Assembly: GCA_043820045.1 (NCBI GenBank)
Contig: JBDREF010000235.1
Coordinates: 1 to 23,803 of the forward strand
Origin: JBDREF01 sp043820045
GTDB lineage: Bacteria > Planctomycetota > Phycisphaerae > Sedimentisphaerales > Anaerobacaceae
Direction of reading: 5' to 3'
Length of the DNA stretch: 23,803 nt
The first letter of the stretch is position 1. Every line of letters starts with the position of its first letter. A model generated the notes under the pieces. It made no database searches, was not told the DNA's origin, and worked only from the letters and a program-made list of their open reading frames with translations. The position numbers and the translations under genes are program-made. Positions 1 to 5,239 of the stretch are shown here, piece by piece.

Positions 1-225
1 CTGCCGTTCGCGAAGTAACGCCGCTGAAACGAGGGACGATAGATGATAGACGACGGACGAGGAACGATTCACCTCACGTCCATCGGCCCTCGTAATCTCG
101 CGCCCATCACATTTTGCCCGTGATTGCCGATTTTGACTGCCGGACTTTCCAGTTGCAGCAGGCCGGGCGAGGCGGTATGATATATCCTGTTAACCTGAAA
201 GACTCTCATAATACGGCAAATTGAT
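1..225. other. Intergenic lead-in with dispersed repeat
   Basis: No supported gene is seen here. The stretch carries the first copy of a 17-bp direct repeat, followed by a purine-rich run built from variants of GACGATAGACGA and GGACGAGG. This kind of low-complexity dispersed sequence recurs just after hepT. The bases just before mntA show no convincing Shine-Dalgarno or promoter pair. A possible gene end (five codons then TAA at 16-18) cannot be assigned. Confidence 0.5.
27..43 (+). repeat. 17-bp direct repeat, copy 1
   Basis: The sequence AAACGAGGGACGATAGA is found here and again, identically, starting at the last base of the hepT stop codon. The two copies bracket the MntA/HepT pair. The repeat belongs to a wider family of dispersed intergenic sequence, so it may be a cassette boundary or only a shared intergenic element. 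Confidence 0.75.
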
Positions 226-525
226 ATGATTTCATCGAATCTGATAGAGACTGTTCTGGACAAGAAAGACCAGGTTGTTGCATTGGCGGCCAGGCACGGC
301 GCATCGAACGTCCGCGTATTCGGTTCTGTAGCGAACGGCACCGCCAATCAGGACAGCGACATAGATTTTCTGGTGGATCTGGAACAGGGCCGCAGCCTGT
401 TTGACCTGGGCGGCTTGCTCATGGACTTGCAGGAGCTTTTCGGCCGCAAAGTCGATGTCGTCACCGAGAACGGCCTGCACTGGTACATCAAAGACCGCGT
501 CCTTCGCGAGGCCAGGCCGATATGA
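226..525 (+). CDS. mntA: MntA-type nucleotidyltransferase antitoxin
   Basis: Minimal nucleotidyltransferase of 99 residues. The signature GSX10DXD is complete: Gly33-Ser34, then Asp45 and Asp47 as metal ligands, with Asp77 (in RKVDVVTE) as the likely third acidic residue. In the characterised family, MntA neutralises its HepT partner by AMPylating a tyrosine of the toxin's RX4HXY motif; that mechanism is taken from the family and not visible here. The length is normal for the family. The stop codon overlaps the hepT start as ATGA, which implies translational coupling. The ATG is chosen because the conserved N-terminal helix begins just after it, although no good ribosome binding site precedes it. 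Functional assignment is firm; whether the pair is active is not known. Confidence 0.9.
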   Translation: MISSNLIETVLDKKDQVVALAARHGASNVRVFGSVANGTANQDSDIDFLVDLEQGRSLFDLGGLLMDLQELFGRKVDVVTENGLHWYIKDRVLREARPI

Positions 526-854
526 AAGACGACCGGCTTTATCTAATCCATATCTCAGAATGTATCGAGCGCATAGAATCTTACGTTGGACAAACCGACA
601 AACAGGAGTTCATGGACTCGACGCTCCTTCAGGATGCGATAATTCGTAATCTACAGGTCTTGGCCGAATCAACACAGCGGCTGTCGGATAAAATGAAGGA
701 ATCCGAAAGCGGCGTTGATTTCTTCGAGATAGCCGGCTTTCGCAATGTGCTTGTTCACGACTATCTGGGCATTGAAATTGAACGGGTGTGGAACATCCTT
801 GAAAAAGATATGCCGGCCCTGAAATCAGCCGTAAAAAGAATGATGGATCGCTAA
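522..854 (+). CDS. hepT: HepT-type HEPN ribonuclease toxin
   Basis: All-helical HEPN protein of 110 residues (formerly DUF86). The catalytic motif RX4HXY is intact as RNVLVHDY, with Arg74, His79 and Tyr81. The helix containing DAIIRNLQVLAEST is also typical of the family. HEPN toxins of this type cleave RNA, and Tyr81 is the expected site of AMPylation by the partner MntA; both statements come from the family. The gene starts inside the last codons of mntA. Its stop codon runs directly into the second copy of the 17-bp direct repeat. The intact motifs in both partners suggest a working toxin-antitoxin module rather than a relic. Confidence 0.9.
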   Translation: MKDDRLYLIHISECIERIESYVGQTDKQEFMDSTLLQDAIIRNLQVLAESTQRLSDKMKESESGVDFFEIAGFRNVLVHDYLGIEIERVWNILEKDMPALKSAVKRMMDR

Positions 855-870
855 AACGAGGGACGATAGA
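854..870 (+). repeat. 17-bp direct repeat, copy 2
   Basis: Exact second copy of AAACGAGGGACGATAGA, beginning at the final base of the hepT TAA stop. Shortly downstream is an imperfect inverted version (CTCGTCCATCGTCTCG), so the transcript here could fold into an imperfect hairpin. Confidence 0.75.
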
Positions 871-1194
871 CGATTGGATGCTCGTCCATCGTCTCGTTGT
901 TCGTCTCTCGTCCTTCGTCCATCTTCCATCCCCTCGACTGCGCTCGGGGCAGGCTTGTCGCGTCTTTCGTCCTTCGCTCTTGCCCCCAGTCATGCTGAGC
1001 CGGAGGCGAAGCGTTTCAATAATCAATAGTCAATAGTCAATTCATGGCTTAGCCATCGCCCCCACGCCTGTCATTGCGCGGCAATCTCACAGCCCCCAAA
1101 ACCCCCATCCCCAGCCGCCATCAGCCAATAATCAACAACCATTTCCAGAGTGCTGCCTCCAAGTAGTCGATCAATCGGCGTCATATCTGATTAA
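871..1194. repeat. Mosaic of dispersed intergenic repeats
   Basis: No gene is supported here. Several short units of the kind dispersed through many bacterial genomes follow each other: a CTCGACTGCGCTCGGGGCAGG unit near 934-954, which translates on the minus strand to the well-known spurious peptide ACPERSRG; a GTCATGCTGAGC unit near 989; a tandem AATCAATAGTCAATAGTCAAT run near 1020-1040; and a TGTCATTGCG/CGGCAATCTCA unit. Such mosaics are common where cassettes have been inserted or lost. Confidence 0.6.
1069..1090 (-). repeat. Dispersed GAGATTGCCGCG/CGCAATGACA element, left copy
   Basis: On the minus strand this reads GTGAGATTGCCGCGCAATGACA. The same two halves occur in the opposite orientation after the HPPY methyltransferase, there separated by a GC-rich hairpin. 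The two copies lie outside the restriction-modification cassette, one on each side. Confidence 0.65.
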
Positions 1195-1222
1195 TGCACA
1201 ACCGCAAAATGCTACTTATAGT
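1195..1222 (+). promoter_or_regulatory. Candidate promoter of the controller gene
   Basis: A TGCACA box (4 of 6 matches to the -35 consensus) lies 16 bp upstream of TATAGT, a good -10 match. The predicted start site is near 1229, giving a leader of about 26 nt before the controller ATG. The -10 lies inside the candidate C-box. This is prediction from sequence only. Confidence 0.45.
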
Positions 1223-1232
1223 CTCATAGACT
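1213..1232 (+). promoter_or_regulatory. Candidate C-box operator
   Basis: Two overlapping inverted repeats are seen: TACT-TAT-AGTC at 1213-1223 and a perfect AGTCT-CAT-AGACT at 1220-1232. The core ACTTATAGTC closely resembles operators of restriction-modification controller proteins such as C.PvuII and C.Esp1396I, which are built on GACT-N3-AGTC. It covers the predicted -10 of the controller gene, as expected for autoregulation. The resemblance to C-boxes is from memory of those systems and was not tested. Confidence 0.55.
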
Positions 1233-1254
1233 GCTCACCGTCCCGTGATCCATA

Positions 1255-1485
1255 ATGCCTTCTATGGAAAATAACATGAAAAATTCAGCGATACTAAGAA
1301 AGTTCGCCAAGAACGTGAGAGCATTGCGCCGTGAGAAAAGCTGGACACAGGAAGAACTGGCTCGTCGTGCCGACCTGCACAGAACCTACATCGGCAGTAT
1401 TGAGAGACTGGAAAGAAATGTCAGCCTCTTAAATGTCGAACGCATCGCAAGGGCCCTCAAAGTTAATGCCAGAGACCTGATATAA
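1255..1485 (+). CDS. XRE-family restriction-modification controller protein
   Basis: Small helix-turn-helix protein of 76 residues that is almost entirely one XRE/HTH_3 domain. The helices WTQEELARRADLHRTYIGSIER form the DNA-binding unit, followed by NVSLLNVERIARALKV, the usual fourth and fifth helices. Size and composition match C proteins, which time the expression of restriction genes after entry into a new host. It lies directly upstream of the methyltransferase and endonuclease genes on the same strand and has a C-box-like operator over its promoter. No clear Shine-Dalgarno precedes the ATG; internal Met codons at positions 4 and 8 are alternatives. It could be another small XRE regulator, but its position argues for a C protein. 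Confidence 0.8.
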   Translation: MPSMENNMKNSAILRKFAKNVRALRREKSWTQEELARRADLHRTYIGSIERLERNVSLLNVERIARALKVNARDLI

Positions 1486-1492
1486 AGGAGGG
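1486..1492 (+). promoter_or_regulatory. Strong ribosome binding site, unusual spacing
   Basis: AGGAGGG directly follows the controller stop codon. The only standard in-frame start for the methyltransferase is TTG at 1508, 15 nt away, because a TGA closes the frame at 1478-1480. An ATC codon at 1499 sits 6 nt from the site, at ideal spacing, but ATC is a very rare start. Weak initiation of the methyltransferase is therefore plausible. Confidence 0.6.
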
Positions 1493-1507
1493 TTCACTAT
1501 CACCATC

Positions 1508-2389
1508 TTGACGGCAAAAAGCACGACGGCAAAGCCCTTTCTAAAATGGGCTGGGGGCAAAGGACAACTCCTTGCGGAGATTGAAAAGCGATTACCTCCC
1601 GAATTGAAGGATGGCCGAATTGATACATACGTCGAGCCATTCGTCGGCGGCGGGGCGGCCTTTTTCCATGTCGCCCAAAACTATTCGCAGATCAAGCACT
1701 TCCACCTTTTCGACGTAAACGAAGATCTTGTCAACTGCTATAATGAGATCAAGCACAATGCGAAATCTCTCATTAGGCAACTTAAACGGATCGAAAATAA
1801 ATTTCTCCCTTTGGACAACGAAGGGCGAAAGCATTTTTTCTACGACACACGCGCTCAATTCAATAGCGATAGACAAGCTGCCAAGCTCATCTTCCTCAAT
1901 AAAACGTGTTACAACGGTCTCTATCGCGTCAACAGAAAAGGTGGGTTCAATGCTCCTTTTGGGGACTACAAAAATCCGAGAATTTGCGACGCGAAGAATA
2001 TATTAAGTGTCGCAGCGATTCTGGAAAGGGCCGAAGTTGTCTGTGGTGATTTCACAGAGAGCGAACGGTGTATTGACGAGGACACCTTCGTATATTTTGA
2101 CCCACCATATCGACCGTTGAGCCCAACCGCGAGTTTTACCTCTTACTCGAAGGATAGTTTCTCCGAAGACGACCAAGTCCGCTTGGCGAGATTCTGCCGA
2201 GAGATTACAGCCAAAGGCGCCAAATTCCTATTGAGCAATTCTGATCCAAAGAACGAAGATCCCACCGACAGTTTCTTCGAGAAACACTACGAGAGATTCA
2301 GAATTGAGACTGTGAAAGCCACAAGAGCGATTAACTGCAAGGCTTCGCGGAGAGGCCAAATAAACGAACTTCTAATAACGGACTACTAG
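1508..2389 (+). CDS. Dam/DpnM-type DNA adenine-N6 methyltransferase
   Basis: Class D12 (alpha) adenine methyltransferase of 293 residues, normal length for Dam and M.DpnII. Visible motifs are FLKWAGGK (11-18), motif I EPFVGGGA (43-50, S-adenosylmethionine binding), the region NKTCYNGLYRVNRKGGFN (131-148) typical of GATC-type enzymes, and the catalytic DPPY (198-201). In this family the usual target is the adenine of GATC; here that specificity is an inference supported by the adjoining MutH-like endonuclease. The start is TTG, the only standard start left by an upstream in-frame stop. Base composition looks more AT-rich than the chromosomal genes further right, which suggests acquisition by transfer. 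Its role is to protect the host from the downstream nuclease. Confidence 0.88.
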   Translation: MTAKSTTAKPFLKWAGGKGQLLAEIEKRLPPELKDGRIDTYVEPFVGGGAAFFHVAQNYSQIKHFHLFDVNEDLVNCYNEIKHNAKSLIRQLKRIENKFLPLDNEGRKHFFYDTRAQFNSDRQAAKLIFLNKTCYNGLYRVNRKGGFNAPFGDYKNPRICDAKNILSVAAILERAEVVCGDFTESERCIDEDTFVYFDPPYRPLSPTASFTSYSKDSFSEDDQVRLARFCREITAKGAKFLLSNSDPKNEDPTDSFFEKHYERFRIETVKATRAINCKASRRGQINELLITDY

Positions 2390-2412
2390 TCTGGAAAGCG
2401 AGATTGCGACTT

Positions 2413-3030
2413 ATGGAGAGAGAAGAAGCTGTCAGTAAACTTACAGCAATTGTTGGTCAAGATTTGCGGAAACTTGCGACAAAATACGGCATTACAGTGT
2501 TCAGGGAGGGACGAAAGAATAAAGGCTGGGCGGGTCATGTGATAGAAAGAGTTCTGGGGCTCCCGCTCAGTTCTGCTCAGGCTCCCAACTTTGGCTCGTG
2601 GGAGCTTAAGGTGATTTCCCTCAAGTATCTTAAGAACGGCTCTCTCACTGTGAAAGAAACCATGGCCATAACAATGATTGATGCGTACAACGTGGCGAAC
2701 ACGGATTTCGAGCACAGTCACCTTTTGGCAAAATTGCGAAAGGCCGTTGTCGCTGCACGTATTTGGACCAGCCAACGAGAAGAGTCTTCTGTTCTGTACT
2801 CGGCGGTGACATTCGATCTCGATGATCCAGAGGTCTACGCTCAAGTACGAGAGGACTATAATTTGATTCGTGATACTATAGTAAACAAAGGCTTTGAAGC
2901 CCTTACAGGCAAGATGGGCGTTTACGTTCAGCCCAGAACAAAAGGGCCAGGCCACGGAAGCACTTCACGAGCATTCTATGCGAGAACCGATTTCCTGAAG
3001 AAGTTCATATTTTCCCAACGTCGTGGCTAA
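2413..3030 (+). CDS. MutH/Sau3AI-like type II restriction endonuclease
   Basis: Protein of 205 residues from the ATG (a TTG 9 nt upstream is also possible). It has the MutH-family core: KGWAGHVIERVLGL (37-50) with Glu45, then APNFGSWELKV (57-67) with Glu64 and Lys66, then FEHSHLLAKLRK (99-110) with the later conserved lysine. MutH and Sau3AI cut at GATC, so pairing with a Dam-type methyltransferase 23 nt upstream makes a DpnII/Sau3AI-like system the best reading. Where MutH has the metal-binding aspartate (Asp70, in DF), this protein has Asn59. This may be normal for its subfamily or may impair cutting. It is half the size of Sau3AI, so it likely works as a single-domain unit. An MvaI/BcnI-type enzyme is a less likely alternative. 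Confidence 0.75.
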   Translation: MEREEAVSKLTAIVGQDLRKLATKYGITVFREGRKNKGWAGHVIERVLGLPLSSAQAPNFGSWELKVISLKYLKNGSLTVKETMAITMIDAYNVANTDFEHSHLLAKLRKAVVAARIWTSQREESSVLYSAVTFDLDDPEVYAQVREDYNLIRDTIVNKGFEALTGKMGVYVQPRTKGPGHGSTSRAFYARTDFLKKFIFSQRRG

Positions 3031-3035
3031 TCTGA

Positions 3036-3836
3036 ATGACCGACCAAAATAAGGCAATATCTCCGGATTATACTTCCGAGTACACGACCGTATGGTCGTT
3101 TCCGGAGCGGGGCAGTTGGGCTACTCACAGTCCGAAGTACCGCGGTAATTTCGCTCCTCAGATAGCTCGCAATATCATCGAGATGTACAGCCGGCAGGGC
3201 GATAGGGTGCTCGACCCGATGGTCGGGGCCGGTACTACGCTTATCGAGGCGAAACTCTTAGCCAGGGACGCCCTCGGTCTGGATATCAATCCGAAGGCGG
3301 TCGAATTGGCCAAAGCAGCCCTGCGATTCCGGCACCATCCGGAAAGCTCTCAGGAGGTAAGAACCGGCGATGCGCGCGACCTGTCGGATTTGGCCGATGA
3401 ATCGTTCGATCTGGTGCTGACCCACCCGCCTTATATGAACATTGTGAGGTATTCGGAGGGGGCGATAGACGCGGATTTATCGAATATCGGCAGCTTGCCG
3501 AAATTCTGCGATGAGATTGAGAGGGTGGCCGTAGAGCTTTTCCGCGTCCTAAAGCCGGATAAGCACTGTGCGATACTCATCGGCGATACCCGCCGGGGCA
3601 GGCACTATGTGCCGTTAGCCTTCCGCGTTATGCAGCGGTTCCTGAGGGTCGGCTTCGTGCTCAAGGAGGATATTGTCAAGGTCCAGCATCACTGCAAATA
3701 CACCGAGCGCTGGCGGCCGAAGGCGAAGCAGGGCGGCTTCTACCTGATTATGCACGAGCATCTGTTCGTCTTCCGCAAGCCCGCGGCGGGCGAGGACCTT
3801 TCACGGCTGCGGTACAGCCTTTCGATTGATGATTGA
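3036..3836 (+). CDS. DNA N4/N6 amino-methyltransferase with HPPY motif
   Basis: Site-specific DNA methyltransferase-like protein of 266 residues. It has the N-terminal block TVWSFPERGSWATHSPKYRGNF (18-39), motif I VLDPMVGAGTTLIEA (58-72), and a catalytic motif THPPY (129-133), where most relatives have S/D-PP-Y. Motif I precedes the catalytic motif, so it is not a beta-class DpnA orthologue. It starts 5 nt after the endonuclease stop, implying co-transcription. Its base composition looks closer to that of the chromosomal genes than to the methyltransferase and endonuclease before it. It could protect a second site, methylate single-stranded DNA during uptake, be a solitary methylase or, less likely, act on RNA. 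The target base is unknown. Confidence 0.7.
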   Translation: MTDQNKAISPDYTSEYTTVWSFPERGSWATHSPKYRGNFAPQIARNIIEMYSRQGDRVLDPMVGAGTTLIEAKLLARDALGLDINPKAVELAKAALRFRHHPESSQEVRTGDARDLSDLADESFDLVLTHPPYMNIVRYSEGAIDADLSNIGSLPKFCDEIERVAVELFRVLKPDKHCAILIGDTRRGRHYVPLAFRVMQRFLRVGFVLKEDIVKVQHHCKYTERWRPKAKQGGFYLIMHEHLFVFRKPAAGEDLSRLRYSLSIDD

Positions 3837-3860
3837 TTATTTATTATTTATTATTGAGAC

Positions 3861-3900
3861 TGAGATTGCCGCGGCCCGCTTTGCGGGCCTCGCAATGACA
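3861..3900 (+). repeat. Dispersed GAGATTGCCGCG/CGCAATGACA element with hairpin, right copy
   Basis: Reads TGAGATTGCCGCG, then a perfect 7-bp stem GGCCCGC/GCGGGCC with a TTT loop (3873-3889), then CGCAATGACA. It is preceded by an AT-rich tandem run of TTATTTATTA units. It matches the left copy in inverted orientation. The hairpin could also end transcription from the restriction cassette, though no T-tract follows. Confidence 0.65.
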
Positions 3901-3959
3901 TTGCGGCGTTGGGCGAATTTGGTTGGATTTCGGTCGTATGTCGGGTATCATGCCGGGCT

Positions 3960-5072
3960 ATGGACAGGATAATTGCCGACAGGACGAAACTTATCGACGC
4001 GAGCGGTATTAGGAAGGTTTTTGCATTGGGCGCTCAGTTGCCCGATCCGGTTAATTTTTCGATAGGGCAGCCGGATTTCGATGTGCCCGATGCGCTCAAG
4101 GAAGAGGCGATAAAGGCGATCCGGGCCGGTCAGAACAGCTATTCGCAGACCGCCGGCGATGAGGTGCTTAAAGCGAAAATCACTGAGCGGATAAAGGCCA
4201 AGTTCGGCTGGGAGAGGCCGGCCGTACTTATCTCCAGCGGCGTAAGCGGGGGGCTGCTGCTGGCCTTCATGTCGATTGTCAATCCCGGCGACGGGGTCAT
4301 CATCCCGGACCCTTATTTCGTGATGTATAAGCACCTTGTCAACCTGCTTGGCGGAAAGTGCGTCTTTGTCGATAGCTACCCGGACTTCGAGCTTCCGGTC
4401 GAGAAAATCGCCGCCGCAATAACGCCTAAGACGAAAATGATAATCGTCAACTCGCCCTGCAATCCGACCGGGGCGGTGTATTCGGCCGAGCACGTCGAGG
4501 CCGTGGCCCGAATTGCGGCCGAAAAAGACATCCTCGTACTGACCGACGAAATATACGAGACGTTCTGCTACGACGGCGAATGTCCCAACATAGCGAATTA
4601 CTACGAAAAGTGCCTCGTGCTGGGCGGGTTCAGCAAGTCCCACGCGATGACCGGCTGGCGATTGGGTTACGTCGCGGCCCACGAATCGCTGCGGGACGTG
4701 GTCGAAGCGATGACACGGATACAGCAATATACGTTCGTCTGCGCGCCTACGCCATTTCAGAAGGCGGCCGTAGCGGCCCTGGATTACGACGTCAGCGACC
4801 TGGTTGATGGGTACCGCAGGAAACGGGACCTGCTCTACGACGGGCTCAAGGACAAGTTCGAGCTTGTCAAGCCCGGCGGGGCATTCTATGCGTTCGTAAA
4901 GGCCCCCGGCGGGGGGACCGCGACTGCGTTCGTGGAGAAGGCAATCGCCAGGAACGTGCTGATTATTCCGGGCAACGTATTCAGCGAAAAAGACACGCAT
5001 TTTCGCATAAGCTACGCAACCAGCGACGAGAAAATCCGGCAGGGGACCGAGATTCTCTGCGGCCTGGTATAA
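3960..5072 (+). CDS. Class I/II PLP-dependent aminotransferase
   Basis: Fold-type I aminotransferase of 370 residues. Key features are FSIGQPDFDVP (33-43), the motif NPTG (168-171), DEIY (196-199) and the PLP-binding lysine Lys226 in GGFSKSHAMTGWRLGY. A C-terminal arginine in FRISYATS is the expected substrate carboxylate ligand. The family moves amino groups between amino acids and 2-oxo acids; aspartate, aromatic or kynurenine-type substrates are all possible, and the sequence alone does not decide. The start at MDRIIA is preferred over an upstream TTG at 3909, because the extra 17 residues come from repeat-derived intergenic sequence. It is the first chromosomal gene after the accessory region and is not obviously in an operon with its neighbours. 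Confidence 0.88.
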   Translation: MDRIIADRTKLIDASGIRKVFALGAQLPDPVNFSIGQPDFDVPDALKEEAIKAIRAGQNSYSQTAGDEVLKAKITERIKAKFGWERPAVLISSGVSGGLLLAFMSIVNPGDGVIIPDPYFVMYKHLVNLLGGKCVFVDSYPDFELPVEKIAAAITPKTKMIIVNSPCNPTGAVYSAEHVEAVARIAAEKDILVLTDEIYETFCYDGECPNIANYYEKCLVLGGFSKSHAMTGWRLGYVAAHESLRDVVEAMTRIQQYTFVCAPTPFQKAAVAALDYDVSDLVDGYRRKRDLLYDGLKDKFELVKPGGAFYAFVKAPGGGTATAFVEKAIARNVLIIPGNVFSEKDTHFRISYATSDEKIRQGTEILCGLV

Positions 5073-5239
5073 GTGAAGGCGGGATTTCATTCTTATCGGC
5101 GTTTTTTTCGCTTGACCGTTCCGAGCAGGGCGGATAAAACTGCCGGGCAATGATGCCAATCAGAACATACGCAAACGCACAAGGGGGAGAAATCAGCCAT
5201 TTGCATATTTGTGATGCGCTGCCGGTGTAGGGATACTTT

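Noticed and set aside
1..18. Possible end of an upstream gene (five codons then TAA)
   Set aside because: Too short to support. The repeat begins 8 nt after this stop, much as it follows hepT, so it may be real, but nothing identifies it.
190..212. Promoter of mntA (TTAACC and CATAAT)
   Set aside because: The boxes are only 11 bp apart, too close for a standard sigma-70 promoter.
853..925. Imperfect hairpin after hepT as a terminator
   Set aside because: Arms (GGACGATAGACGA against TCGTCCATCGTC) pair only in part, and no T-tract follows.
610..1026. Minus-strand frame of 138 codons containing ACPERSRG
   Set aside because: It runs antisense through hepT and then through dispersed repeats. 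ACPERSRG is a known artefact of translating one such repeat. No ribosome binding site.
3948..5159. Minus-strand frame of 403 codons opposite the aminotransferase
   Set aside because: Antisense shadow of a gene with complete family motifs; its composition (Arg, Gly, His rich) is typical of antisense frames in GC-rich DNA.
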